The notes below the pieces were generated by a model that did no database searches, was not told where the DNA came from, and worked only from the letters and a program-made list of their open reading frames with translations. Of a stretch of DNA of 64,000 bases, positions 42,921-51,719 are shown piece after piece (the stretch's first letter is position 1; the number at the start of each line of letters is the position of its first letter). Made by a program: the position numbers and the translations under genes. This DNA comes from Deltaproteobacteria bacterium (lineage in GTDB: Bacteria; Desulfobacterota; Syntrophia; Syntrophales; Smithellaceae), in contig JAAYDW010000056.1 in assembly GCA_012729055.1 (NCBI GenBank), positions 69,691 through 133,690 on the forward strand. The letters are read 5' to 3'.

Positions 42921-43407
42921 AATCATTGTCTGGGGCGTTCTGCTGATTTTTTTTGCGGCGGCTTCTGGCGCCGTCGGCGCCGAGGTTCCCAAGCCTTCCG
43001 GACAGGCTCCGCCGCCGGTTTCGGCGCTTGTCGCCCCAGCGGGTTCACCGGCCCCGGACAGCTCCTACAGCTATAATCCGCTGGGCAAACCCGACCCGTT
43101 CAAACCGTTTATGGACGTTGAGGTGAAGGCCGTTAAGAAGGAAAAGCAGACGAAGGCGGAGTCCATTTTCCCGTTGCAGAGAGCGGAAGTGGAGAGCTTC
43201 CGGCTTGTCGGCATCATCGGGGATGACGTGCGGCGAATCGCGGTCGTCGAAGATTCGGCCAAGCGATTTTACCCGCTTTTCGTCGGAACGCGCATCGGTC
43301 TTCGCAACGGTAAAGTGACGGATATTCTGGCGGACCGGTTGACGGTGGATGAGGAAGACGGGAAGAAAACGAAGAGAATTATTTTGAAGCTGCGTAAAAA
43401 TATTTAA
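42895..43407 (+). CDS. pilP: Type IV pilus assembly protein PilP
   Basis: 170 residues. A hydrophobic N-terminal segment (about 8-28) ends in ASGAVGA, followed by a Pro-rich linker and a C-terminal beta domain (about 90-170) with VESFRLVGIIGDDVRRIAVV, as in PilP. PilP usually bridges PilN/PilO to the secretin PilQ and is usually a lipoprotein. This protein contains no cysteine, so it cannot be lipidated at a lipobox. The start could also be the ATG at 42907. It overlaps pilO by 26 bases. Confidence 0.88.
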   Translation: MRRKMKKNKIIVWGVLLIFFAAASGAVGAEVPKPSGQAPPPVSALVAPAGSPAPDSSYSYNPLGKPDPFKPFMDVEVKAVKKEKQTKAESIFPLQRAEVESFRLVGIIGDDVRRIAVVEDSAKRFYPLFVGTRIGLRNGKVTDILADRLTVDEEDGKKTKRIILKLRKNI

Positions 43408-43419
43408 CGAGGTACTGTC

Positions 43420-45201
43420 ATGAAAAAAACATTATCCAAAATCATCCCCGCTTTTATATTTCTCGGGATTTTCTTATTCGTATCCTCCGGAGTCGTCGCA
43501 GGGGCGGGCGCAGATTCAAATAAAGCTGCCGCGGTTACAAACGAAACCGCCAGCGTGGGATATCTGGAAAACGTGTTGTTTGAAAAATTGCCGGGGCGGG
43601 AGCGCGTCAGCCTGGTGGTTTCCCGGCAGCCGGCCCTGTCTCCTCCCTCTCTGCAACCGGACAGCAGCCTGCTCGTCCGCCTGGAGAATCTCTTCGCGCC
43701 CGACGACATGCGGGAACCCCTCGGCGTCGGACGTCTGCTTAACGTAACGGCCGTGCGGGCCCAGCAGCAGACGGCGGCGGGCAAGCAGTGGGTGAATGTG
43801 AAAATCAACCTCAAGGAAAGCGTACCCTATTCGATCCGGCAGGAAGGAAAGCTTATCATCATCGACTTTAACATTTCCGGCATCGAAGCAAAGCTGAGCG
43901 CCGCCCGCGAGAAACAGTCCGCCGTATCCGGGCAAGGCGTCAATGAGGATCAGGAAAGCAAGCGATCCGCGCGGCGCGACTTCGCAAAGCGATATACGGA
44001 CCGGATCATTTCCCTCGATTTTCAGGAGGCGGACATTAAAAGCGTTCTGCGCCTGATGGCTGAATACGGCAACGTGAGCATCATTTCCGGCGATGACGTC
44101 AAGGGAAATGTTACCCTGTCCATGAAAAATGTGCCGTGGGATCAGGCTCTCAACGCCATTTTACGGGTTCACGGGCTGACCAAGCAGGAAACCGGGGAAG
44201 TTCTCACGGTCATGACTTTGGAAAGACAGAGGAAGGACATACAGGTTAAGAAAGCGGCGGACGAGGAAATCCGCAAGGCGGAAGAAGACCGGAAGGCCAA
44301 GGAAATACAGGATCTGGCGGAAAGAGGCAAACTGCGCCAGATCCTCATTGAAGCCAAAATCGTGGAAGCGTCGGAAGATTTTGTCCGGAATCTCGGCATT
44401 CAGTGGGGATTCGGCAACCACTCCTCCATCGGATCTTACGGCCTGGGATTGTCCGCCGGCACAAATCCGCTCACGCAGACCAACGCGCAGAAGCTGACGT
44501 ATCCCGCCGAAATCCCTTTTGTGAAAGCGGGAACAGTCGATCCGCTGACCATGGCCGCGGTGAACTTTCCCACCAGCTTGCTTGGACCGACACTGGGCAT
44601 TGTTTTCGGCGGCGCGCGCACGTTTATCGAGACGCAGCTCTCGGCGCTGGAAGCGACCACGCAGGGGAGGGTGATTTCCTCGCCGAAAGTCGTGACGATG
44701 GACAACGTGAAAGCCGTCATCAAACAGGGTGATGAAGTTCCCTATGTGACGCCCGCGTCCGGCACGTCGCCTGCGACTGTGACATTTAAGGAAGCGGTTC
44801 TGCGGCTGGAAGTGAAACCCAAAATCACCGACGAAGGCCGGATTTCCATGGAAATCAAGGCGACAAACGATACACCCGACTATGCGCAGGGCGAAAAGCT
44901 GCAGGGGAATCCGCCGATCCGCAAAAACGAAGTGGAATCCAAAATTGTCGTTCAGGACGGCGACACGGTGGTCATCGGCGGCGTTTTTCGCACGCAGGAG
45001 AACCAAATCGTGAGCGGCGTCCCCTGGTTCTACAAAGTTCCCGTCCTGGGGTGGCTGTTTAAAACGGAAAATATCTCGCGGCAAAAACGTCAGCTGATGA
45101 TATTTATCACACCGAAGGTATTGTCCGACACCGGTTATGTTGAAGATGAATGCGACACAGTGAATCTCAATAAACCGGATCGCTGCCGCAACCGCAAATA
45201 G
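43420..45201 (+). CDS. pilQ: Type IV pilus secretin PilQ
   Basis: 593 residues. A signal peptide (about 1-28), an AMIN-like region (about 45-150), a STN/N0 domain (about 195-270, SLDFQEADIKSVLRLMAEYG), and the secretin domain to the end. The end includes RVISSPKVVTMDNVKAVIKQG, the VIGGVFRTQ motif and KRQLMIFITPKVL. It forms the gated outer-membrane pore for the pilus. It begins 12 bases after pilP. A strong terminator follows. Confidence 0.95.
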   Translation: MKKTLSKIIPAFIFLGIFLFVSSGVVAGAGADSNKAAAVTNETASVGYLENVLFEKLPGRERVSLVVSRQPALSPPSLQPDSSLLVRLENLFAPDDMREPLGVGRLLNVTAVRAQQQTAAGKQWVNVKINLKESVPYSIRQEGKLIIIDFNISGIEAKLSAAREKQSAVSGQGVNEDQESKRSARRDFAKRYTDRIISLDFQEADIKSVLRLMAEYGNVSIISGDDVKGNVTLSMKNVPWDQALNAILRVHGLTKQETGEVLTVMTLERQRKDIQVKKAADEEIRKAEEDRKAKEIQDLAERGKLRQILIEAKIVEASEDFVRNLGIQWGFGNHSSIGSYGLGLSAGTNPLTQTNAQKLTYPAEIPFVKAGTVDPLTMAAVNFPTSLLGPTLGIVFGGARTFIETQLSALEATTQGRVISSPKVVTMDNVKAVIKQGDEVPYVTPASGTSPATVTFKEAVLRLEVKPKITDEGRISMEIKATNDTPDYAQGEKLQGNPPIRKNEVESKIVVQDGDTVVIGGVFRTQENQIVSGVPWFYKVPVLGWLFKTENISRQKRQLMIFITPKVLSDTGYVEDECDTVNLNKPDRCRNRK

Positions 45202-45222
45202 TCATTACACGGGTTTCATTAT

Positions 45223-45262
45223 AAAAACCCCTCTGCATGCGTCCACGCAGAAGGGGGTTTTT
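45223..45262 (+). terminator. Terminator after pilQ
   Basis: AAAAACCCCTCTGC (45223-45236) pairs with GCAGAAGGGGGTTTTT (45247-45262), with a bulged A and G, about 20 bases after the stop. The A-run and T-run flank the stem symmetrically, so it may work in both directions. Confidence 0.8.
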
Positions 45263-45315
45263 ATGCCGGGACCTGCGGGAAAGAAACTACAAACGCCATT
45301 GAGGATGATGACATC

Positions 45316-46077
45316 ATGAAGCTGAAAATCCCGGTGATCCTCTTCTTAGCCCTTCTGCAGTGTTTTGCGCTTTCCTGCACCAGTACGCCCTGGCACCGGG
45401 AGCAGGCGGATATCTACCTTAAAAAAGGCATGTCCCTGATTGAAGCCGGACAATACATCGGCGCGCTCAAAGAGCTGATGGAAGCGGATAAAAATGCGCC
45501 CAACGATCCGACCATCAACTACTATCTGGGTGTGGCTTATCACGGCCGGGGATTGAGGGATCTGGCCATGGACCATTTCCAGAAGGCCGTCGACCTGAAG
45601 CCCGATTATTCGGAGGCGCATAATTACATCGGGGCGATTTACATGGATATGGGCCAGTGGGGAAAGGCTCTTAAGTCTTTCGACCGGGCGTTGAAAAATT
45701 ATCTTTACGCCACGCCCGCGCTGGCCCTGTACAATTCGGGTTGGGCGTATTACAATCTTCAAGAATACGATATGGCGCTGTCCCGTTATCAGCAGGCCCT
45801 GCAGCAGGACAGAATGGGCGTGCTGCAGGCGCAAATCGAAAAAAATATCGGACTGATCTATATAAAAAAATCGAATCTGGTCCAGGCCAGGGAACATCTG
45901 GAAAAATCCGTCGCGCTGGATCCGTCGCTCTATGACGCCCATTTCATTCTGGGAGAAACGTATTTGAAAATCCGGGACACGGCGAACGCGCGAAAGTCCT
46001 TTGCGCAGGTGATCAGGCTCGCGCCGCAGTCGCCTTTCGCGCAGAAGTCCCGGGAGTATTTGCAGCTCTTGCAGTGA
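45316..46077 (+). CDS. TPR-repeat lipoprotein (PilF/PilW-like)
   Basis: 253 residues. A lipoprotein signal peptide with lipobox FALSC (Cys21) is followed by about six TPR repeats, e.g. NDPTINYYLGVAYHGRGLRDLA and YSEAHNYIGAIYMDMGQWGKA. Its position right after pilQ matches the PilF/PilW pilotin role, where an outer-membrane TPR lipoprotein helps PilQ reach and assemble in the outer membrane (inference from position). A terminator lies between pilQ and this gene, so it may be partly separately expressed. Confidence 0.85.
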   Translation: MKLKIPVILFLALLQCFALSCTSTPWHREQADIYLKKGMSLIEAGQYIGALKELMEADKNAPNDPTINYYLGVAYHGRGLRDLAMDHFQKAVDLKPDYSEAHNYIGAIYMDMGQWGKALKSFDRALKNYLYATPALALYNSGWAYYNLQEYDMALSRYQQALQQDRMGVLQAQIEKNIGLIYIKKSNLVQAREHLEKSVALDPSLYDAHFILGETYLKIRDTANARKSFAQVIRLAPQSPFAQKSREYLQLLQ

Positions 46078-46149
46078 ACCGGACCGCCGGAATTTTTTAT
46101 CCGGACATGCCGCGCCCGATTCCCTTCGGGGGCATTTCCGGCTCCGTGA

Positions 46150-46178
46150 TTGTCATGGAACATCCGATATTTCATAAA
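46150..46178 (+). promoter_or_regulatory. Possible promoter of the M24 peptidase gene
   Basis: TTGTCA (46150-46155), 17 bases, CATAAA (46173-46178), 73 bases upstream of the start codon. Confidence 0.45.
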
Positions 46179-46250
46179 CAGAATCACAGACGTTGTGAGC
46201 GGAACCGGCGTGCGTTCCCGAACGCCGGATAATCTATAGGATTGAGATTC

Positions 46251-47339
46251 ATGCCAAATGCCCTCCATCATTTCGTGCAAGCCAGAAGAGAAAACGTTCG
46301 GAAAAAACTGTTCGGAAACCGCCTCGACGGCATCATCTTTTCTACGATGAGCAACATCCGCTATCTGTCCGGTTTTACGGGCAGCGCCGGCGTGTTCCTT
46401 TTGGGTGCAAAAGACGCCCGGCTGCTGGTGGACGGCCGCTACACGGCGCAGGCCGCGTCCGAAGCCGCAGGAATTCAGGTCCTGCAGTACCAGAATCAGA
46501 ACCAGGGCATCGCCGAGGCGGTCAAGGCGCTGAACCTTGAGACGGTCGGTTTCGAAGCGGCGGCGGTCAGCGTGGCGATGCACAGCGACCTGAGAAAAAA
46601 AATGAAAGGCGTCACGCTGGTTCCGCTGGGCGATGAGCTGTCGGGGCTTCGCGCCGTCAAGGACCGGCGGGAAAAGGCGCTGATGAAAAAAGCGGCGGCC
46701 ATCGCCTCGGAGGCGATGGCCCGGCTTGCCCGCGAAATGCGGCCCGGCTGGACGGAGCGGGAAACGGCGCTGCAGCTGGAGTGGATCGCGCGCCGGGCGG
46801 GCGCCGAGCAGGTTTCGTTTGAAACGATCGTCGGCTCCGGGGAACACGGCGCGCTGCCGCATGCGAAACCGACAAACCGCCGGCTGCGCCACGGGGATTT
46901 TGTGGTGATCGACTTCGGCGTCAAGTACCGGGGATACTGCTCCGATGAAACCTGTACGTTCACAATTGGGGAATTGACAGCCGCAAAAAAAAATGCTTAT
47001 CGTGCGGTGCTGCGCGCGCATGATGAGGCGATCGCGTTTGTTCGGGCGGGGAAAACCGCGGCCGACGTGGACGCTCTGGTTCGCAGCACGCTGGGTGAAA
47101 AGTACGGACGCTATTTTGTTCACGGCACGGGTCACGGTGTCGGTCTGGAGGTTCATGAGGCGCCGCGTCTGGCGCCGAATTCCCGGGATGTTCTGCTGGC
47201 CGGAATGGTTGTCACGGTCGAACCCGGTATCTACTATCCCGGTCGTTGGGGCATCCGGATTGAAGACACGGTTTTTGTAAAAGAAAACGGCTGCGAGCTC
47301 CTGACCGGAATGAGCAAGAAACTCATCGTCATTGAATGA
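46251..47339 (+). CDS. M24 family aminopeptidase (Xaa-Pro peptidase)
   Basis: 362 residues. An N-terminal creatinase-like domain (about 1-130) and a C-terminal pita-bread domain. The metal ligands are visible in order: Asp in VVIDFGVKYRG, Asp in YCSDETCTF, His in HGTGHGVGLEVHE, Glu in VTVEPGIY and Glu in GIRIEDTVFV. It removes N-terminal residues from Xaa-Pro peptides. The ATG at 46251 is preferred over a TTG at 46242. gcvH follows 19 bases later on the same strand. Confidence 0.92.
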   Translation: MPNALHHFVQARRENVRKKLFGNRLDGIIFSTMSNIRYLSGFTGSAGVFLLGAKDARLLVDGRYTAQAASEAAGIQVLQYQNQNQGIAEAVKALNLETVGFEAAAVSVAMHSDLRKKMKGVTLVPLGDELSGLRAVKDRREKALMKKAAAIASEAMARLAREMRPGWTERETALQLEWIARRAGAEQVSFETIVGSGEHGALPHAKPTNRRLRHGDFVVIDFGVKYRGYCSDETCTFTIGELTAAKKNAYRAVLRAHDEAIAFVRAGKTAADVDALVRSTLGEKYGRYFVHGTGHGVGLEVHEAPRLAPNSRDVLLAGMVVTVEPGIYYPGRWGIRIEDTVFVKENGCELLTGMSKKLIVIE

Positions 47340-47358
47340 ATATTGAGGTTATGCTGTT

Positions 47359-47754
47359 ATGAAGGTGTTTCCAGAAGACCTACTTTACAGTCGCGAACAC
47401 ATCTGGGTGAGGGTTGACGGAGATATGGCCACGCTGGGGATTACGGATTACGCCCAGGAAAGTCTGGGAGAAATCCTGTCCATCGAATTCCCTGAAATCG
47501 ACACCTATGTGGAGCGTGATGAAGCCTTCGGTTCCATTGAATCCACCAAGGCGGTCGTGGATTTGATTGCTTCGGTCAGCGGAACGATCGTGAGCGTCAA
47601 CGAGGACATCAACGACGACATCGGCATCATCAACAGCGATCCTCACGATACCGGCTGGCTGGTCGTTATTGAGATGGACGATATGGAACAGCTTGATGAT
47701 CTTCTGGATGCGGCGGGGTACCATGATTACATTATGCAGCAGGAAGCGGACTGA
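47359..47754 (+). CDS. gcvH: Glycine cleavage system H protein (lipoyl carrier)
   Basis: 131 residues, typical length. The lipoyl-lysine Lys64 is in FGSIESTKAVVDL, with the N-terminal motif FPEDLLYSREHIWVRV. The carrier shuttles the aminomethyl intermediate in glycine cleavage. No gcvT or gcvP lies nearby, but a lipoate ligase gene follows after nine bases. In bacteria lacking other glycine cleavage genes, GcvH can act as a lipoyl carrier for other complexes (inference). Confidence 0.95.
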   Translation: MKVFPEDLLYSREHIWVRVDGDMATLGITDYAQESLGEILSIEFPEIDTYVERDEAFGSIESTKAVVDLIASVSGTIVSVNEDINDDIGIINSDPHDTGWLVVIEMDDMEQLDDLLDAAGYHDYIMQQEAD

Positions 47755-47763
47755 CGTCCTCCC

Positions 47764-48603
47764 ATGATCTGGCGGCTGCTCCATTACCGTTCCGGCGACG
47801 CTTTTGAAAACATGGCGCTTGACGAAGCCGTCTTTCGGGAGACCGTCAGGAACAACCGTCCGCCTACCCTGCGTTTTTACGGCTGGCGGAGTCCGGCCGT
47901 GTCCATCGGGTATTTTCAAAAGCTGGAAAACGAAATTCATGCCGATCGGTGCCGCGCTTCCGGAGTCGACATCGTGCGCCGGATCACCGGCGGAAAGGCC
48001 GTTTATCATCGCGATGAAGTTACCTACGCGCTTACAGCCGGCCGATCCGCAAGCCTCTTTCCCGACGATATTTCCCGGACCTATGAAATCATCAGCCGAT
48101 GCCTGGCGCGCGGCTTGTCTTTTCTGGGGATCAACGCGCGACTGGCAAAAGCCGATCCCGGGGCGGCGCTTCATACACGGCGGGAATCCTGCTGTTTTTC
48201 CGTGCCTTTCGGCAGTGAACTGCTGGTGGAGGGACGAAAAATCTGCGGCAGCGCGCAGACACGGACCCAGGGCGGATTTTTACAGCACGGATCATTGCTC
48301 ATGCGCTTCGATCCGGTGGAGACTGCCGCCCTGATGGGACCGTTGCAGGATACGGATGCCGCTGCGACGCTTCGGTCCCGGGTAGCGGCGGTCAACCAGG
48401 TCCTTTCCGCTCCCGTCAGCGCCGAGGCGCTCTGCAAGGCCCTGCAAAGGGGATTTGTCGAAGAACTGGGCGTGCGCCTGGCGCCGGAACCGCTGACGCC
48501 CGCGGAAGAGGCGCTCGCCGGGCGACTGGTCAAAAAATATGTCAGCCACGACTGGAACTGGGAGCGGAAAAAGGGAACGTTGGCGCAGGCCCGGCCGATC
48601 TGA
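47764..48603 (+). CDS. Lipoate-protein ligase A family protein
   Basis: 279 residues. The substrate-binding motif is RRITGGKAVYH (72-82), and the conserved Lys159 is in GRKICGSAQTRTQGGFLQHGSLL. A Cys-Cys pair at 143-144 (ESCCFS) is a variant of the usual single Cys in this branch. The family includes lipoate ligases and octanoyltransferases; the precise activity is not clear. It follows gcvH by nine bases, which suggests GcvH is its substrate. Confidence 0.87.
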   Translation: MIWRLLHYRSGDAFENMALDEAVFRETVRNNRPPTLRFYGWRSPAVSIGYFQKLENEIHADRCRASGVDIVRRITGGKAVYHRDEVTYALTAGRSASLFPDDISRTYEIISRCLARGLSFLGINARLAKADPGAALHTRRESCCFSVPFGSELLVEGRKICGSAQTRTQGGFLQHGSLLMRFDPVETAALMGPLQDTDAAATLRSRVAAVNQVLSAPVSAEALCKALQRGFVEELGVRLAPEPLTPAEEALAGRLVKKYVSHDWNWERKKGTLAQARPI

Positions 48604-48908
48604 CGAATTTATTTATTTTAGTTGCAATTTTGACGGAGATCGCATATAGGCAAGCCTAACTGCGCGACGGGACCGGAAACAAATTCAGAGACGATCCGCC
48701 GCGGGAAAAAGTTTTCTGCGGGCAACCGCCGGAAATCACCCGATTGGGGAATGCTTTCCGGACAAGGAGCGTGATTTAAACTTTATTGGAAATTTCAGGG
48801 TGGTTGACGGCGCGGGGGTAGATTCTCCCCTGTGGCGTGCTGCCCTTTTTTTGTATGTAAAAGTCAACGGCAATCAACCAGGTTAAAAAACAAATTAGGA
48901 GGAAACCC
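48604..48908 (+). promoter_or_regulatory. Non-coding stretch ahead of rpsU
   Basis: 305 bases with no gene. It holds a candidate promoter, TTGCAA (48622-48627), 17 bases, TATAGG (48645-48650), which would give an untranslated leader of about 250 bases. An imperfect hairpin (about 48699-48721) and a GGGG/CCCC hairpin near 48816-48832 lie in that leader. A long structured 5' leader suggests post-transcriptional control, perhaps by S21 itself, but this is only inference. Confidence 0.45.
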
Positions 48909-49100
48909 TTGGAAGTAAAAGTGATTGACAACGATGTCGAAAAAGCGCTTAAGATTCTGAAAAACAAACTGTCGAAAAGTGGATTATTCAAGGAACTGAA
49001 AGTCCGCCGGGCTTATGAAAAGCCTTCGGTGAAAAAGAAGAGAAAAACCATTGAAGCGCGCCGCAGACTGGCTAAGGTTCAACGCCGGCGCAGCAATTAA
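48909..49100 (+). CDS. rpsU: 30S ribosomal protein S21
   Basis: 63 residues, very basic. The N-terminus VKVIDNDVEKALKILKNKL and the conserved KKPSVKKKRK-like region (KPSVKKKRKTIEARRR) identify S21. It sits near the anti-Shine-Dalgarno end of 16S rRNA and helps initiation. The start is TTG at 48909 with a perfect AGGAGG six bases before it. Use of a TTG start with a strong site is unusual for a ribosomal protein and may limit its expression. Confidence 0.92.
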   Translation: MEVKVIDNDVEKALKILKNKLSKSGLFKELKVRRAYEKPSVKKKRKTIEARRRLAKVQRRRSN

Positions 49101-49171
49101 CGGATGACTTTCGGCCGCTCATCGGCGGGCTGATCGTGCCGATCGGCGGCCGGATCAAGAAAAAAGGTCGT

Positions 49172-49822
49172 ATGGAAAAGCAATACCTGGTCGATGCATT
49201 GTCGAAAGAAGAGTCCTGGCGGATCTTCCGCATCATGGCGGAGTTTGTAGAATCCATCGAAGTGCTTTCCTCCATCAAAAACGCCGTGACGATTTTCGGC
49301 TCGGCCCGTGTCAAACCCGGCGATCAATACTACGCGACGGCGGAAGAGTTGGGGCGGCTCCTGGCCCAGAGCGGTTTTTCCGTCATCACCGGCGGCGGTC
49401 CCGGGATCATGGAAGCGGCCAACAAGGGCGCGGCGGAAGCGGGAGGCCAGTCCGTGGGGATGAACATCAAACTTCCCTTTGAACAGAAGCCCAATCCTTA
49501 CGCTACGCTTCAGCTCGATTATAAATATTTTTTCATCCGCAAGGTCATGTTCGTCAAGTATGCCGTTGCCTACGTGATCATGCCGGGCGGATACGGGACC
49601 ATGGACGAGTTTTTCGAAGCCCTCACGCTGATTCAGACCAGGCGCGTCCGGAGTTTTCCGGTCGTCCTGATGGGCCGGGACTACTGGCAGGGGCTGCTCG
49701 ACTGGCTGCAAAACAGCATGCTGCAAAAAGACATGATCCTGCCCTTCGACATCGAAATGATCCAGATTATCGATGAACCTGAAGACGTCGTCAAACACAT
49801 CAAGAAGTACGTCATTATTTAA
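49172..49822 (+). CDS. LOG family protein (putative nucleotide 5'-monophosphate phosphoribohydrolase)
   Basis: 216 residues. The family motifs are GGGPGIMEAANKGA (74-87) and PGGYGTMDE (138-146). Proteins of this type remove the base from cytokinin riboside monophosphates or other nucleotides; in bacteria the real substrate is usually unknown. The ATG at 49172 is preferred, with AAGG upstream; the frame is open to 49136. It lies between rpsU and holA on the same strand. Confidence 0.9.
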   Translation: MEKQYLVDALSKEESWRIFRIMAEFVESIEVLSSIKNAVTIFGSARVKPGDQYYATAEELGRLLAQSGFSVITGGGPGIMEAANKGAAEAGGQSVGMNIKLPFEQKPNPYATLQLDYKYFFIRKVMFVKYAVAYVIMPGGYGTMDEFFEALTLIQTRRVRSFPVVLMGRDYWQGLLDWLQNSMLQKDMILPFDIEMIQIIDEPEDVVKHIKKYVII

Positions 49823-49849
49823 ATTACAATCATTCCGCGGACGTCAGAC

Positions 49850-51208
49850 ATGACTTTGGAAAAAGCGATCGGCGATTTGAAGAAGGGTAAAGTTGCGCCC
49901 TGTTACCTTCTGTACGGGGAGGAGGAGTACCTGATCGGCGACGCCCTGGAGCGGATCCTGGACCTGCTCGTTGCTCCGGCCGACCGCGACTTCGGCCTTT
50001 TTTTCATCGACGGCGACAGCGCCGATTTTGATCTCTTGCAGGACCATCTGCTGGCGCCTTCGCTTCTGGGCGGGCCCAAGGCGGTGGTGGTCAAAAACAC
50101 AACGATTTTTCAATCCCGGGAAAATCTCGGCGATTTGATCCGGAAAATCCGCGACACGCTCGACGGGCATCCCGACAAAGCCGCCCGGTATTTCCAAGCG
50201 TTTTTGAAACTGTCGGGGTTTGCCTGGGAAGACCTGCAGGGCGCCGGCTGGCGGAAGATTACCGACGACCAGTGGCGTCGGGCCGTGGAGGACGACTCCG
50301 GGGACGACCGGCACAAGTGGCTGCCGCGGATCGTTGAAATCTGCGCCGCCCGGGGCATGACGTCCGGCGGCGATGCCGATCTCTCCGATCAGTACGAGAA
50401 GCTTCTTACCGGCGGACTTCCCGCGGGGAATTGCCTGATTCTCACCGCCGAGGCGGTGGACAAGCGAAAAAAGATCTTCAAAGTCATCGATAAAACAGGC
50501 GTGATCCTGCATTTCGGCGCCCTCAAGGGGGAAGCAGCCACCCGGGAGACACTCAAAAGCGAAGCGCAGAAGCTGCTCGGCCGCTGCGGCAAGACCCTTT
50601 CTCCCGCGGCATGGATTGCGCTGGGGAAGAAGACCGGCTTCCAGCTGCGCTTGTCTCTCAACGAACTGGAAAAACTGATTGCGTTTGCAGGGGAGCGGCC
50701 GGTCATTGGGGATAAAGACGTTGAAGCCGTCGTCGGCAAAACCCGCGAAGATTCCATTTTCGATTTAACCGCAGCGCTCTCCGAGAAAAACACCCGGGCG
50801 GCCCTTGCAGCGCTTTGCGCCCTTTTGGACCAGGGGGAGCACCATCTGATGATTCTCACGATGATCGGCCGCGAAATCCGCCTGCTGTTGCAGGCATCGC
50901 TGCTGGCGGGCTCGGGGCGCCTGCCCGGACTGGCGCCGAACATGGACTACGGCGCCTTTCAGAAGACGGTTTATCCGGCCGTGGCCCGTCTGGCGGCGGA
51001 AGCCGCGCGCAAGGAGGATACGCTGCTTTCCAAACATCCGTTTGTGGTGTACAACGCCCTGCGCAACTGCCGCCGGTTTTCCCAGCCGGTGTTGCTGGAG
51101 TATCTCGATGATCTCGTGGAAATGGACCGGGCCATGAAATCGTCGGCCACCGATCCGCAGATCCTGCTGGAGCGTTTTTTAATTCAGGCCTGCGCTAAAG
51201 CTTCCTGA
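49850..51208 (+). CDS. holA: DNA polymerase III delta subunit, with a large insertion
   Basis: 452 residues, about 100 longer than the E. coli protein. N-terminal phrases GKVAPCYLLYGEEEYLIGDAL and LLGGPKAVVV, and the C-terminal domain with RLSLNELEKLIAFAG, TREDSIFDLTAALSEKN and HHLMILTMIGREIRLLLQA identify HolA. It opens the sliding clamp in the clamp-loader complex. The extra segment lies roughly at 90-190 (DGHPDKAARYFQAFLKLSGF onward) and is helix-rich. The 3' end overlaps the convergent NYN gene by 14 bases. Confidence 0.88.
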   Translation: MTLEKAIGDLKKGKVAPCYLLYGEEEYLIGDALERILDLLVAPADRDFGLFFIDGDSADFDLLQDHLLAPSLLGGPKAVVVKNTTIFQSRENLGDLIRKIRDTLDGHPDKAARYFQAFLKLSGFAWEDLQGAGWRKITDDQWRRAVEDDSGDDRHKWLPRIVEICAARGMTSGGDADLSDQYEKLLTGGLPAGNCLILTAEAVDKRKKIFKVIDKTGVILHFGALKGEAATRETLKSEAQKLLGRCGKTLSPAAWIALGKKTGFQLRLSLNELEKLIAFAGERPVIGDKDVEAVVGKTREDSIFDLTAALSEKNTRAALAALCALLDQGEHHLMILTMIGREIRLLLQASLLAGSGRLPGLAPNMDYGAFQKTVYPAVARLAAEAARKEDTLLSKHPFVVYNALRNCRRFSQPVLLEYLDDLVEMDRAMKSSATDPQILLERFLIQACAKAS

Positions 51209-51719
51209 TTTTGGCCCGGGCCTGTTTCTCTGCCCGGGACAGTCGCCGGGACGGACCCTTTTTGGAAATCGGGCGGCTTGCCTCGTCATCCTCTTCATCT
51301 TTCTCATCCACAAATTCGTTTCCGGACGCCATGAGCAGTCTTTCCACGATGGATTCAAACTCCGGAGAGGACAGGGTTGCCTTGCCCCGGCGGACGGCAA
51401 AGGAGGCGATTTCACGGTCGGAAGAAATCACCAGGATTTCCTCGTCCGAAGATGCGATGATCCTTTTGAGCACTTCATCGGCCTTCACGCCTTTGGGTGA
51501 GTAAATGATAAAAATGCCGGCGCTGAAATCGCGTTCTTCCCGGGCGGAGCCGCCCACCCAGCCGTCAAAAACCACGGTGATCCGGTGATCTTTCCGGCGT
51601 CTGTAGCGGGCCAGCCATTCAACGAGTGCGTGGCGGCCGGCTTCAAGGCTCTGGCGCTCGAAACGCCGCAGGCGGATGGACTGCCGGATCAGATTGTAGC
51701 CGTCGATGTAAATGTGCAT
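51195..51719 (-). CDS. NYN-domain protein (YacP-like putative RNase)
   Basis: 174 residues. The PIN-like NYN fold starts HIYIDGYNLI, with further acidic motifs VVFDGW, KADEVL and VISSDREI, giving the Asp cluster expected for a metal-dependent nuclease. Its end has an acidic then basic tail (DEKDEEDDEAS, SRAEKQARAKIRK). Bacillus YacP (Rae1) cuts mRNA at the ribosome. The ATG at 51719 is chosen; a GTG lies 15 bases upstream. It converges with holA. Confidence 0.85.
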   Translation of the reverse strand: MHIYIDGYNLIRQSIRLRRFERQSLEAGRHALVEWLARYRRRKDHRITVVFDGWVGGSAREERDFSAGIFIIYSPKGVKADEVLKRIIASSDEEILVISSDREIASFAVRRGKATLSSPEFESIVERLLMASGNEFVDEKDEEDDEASRPISKKGPSRRLSRAEKQARAKIRKL

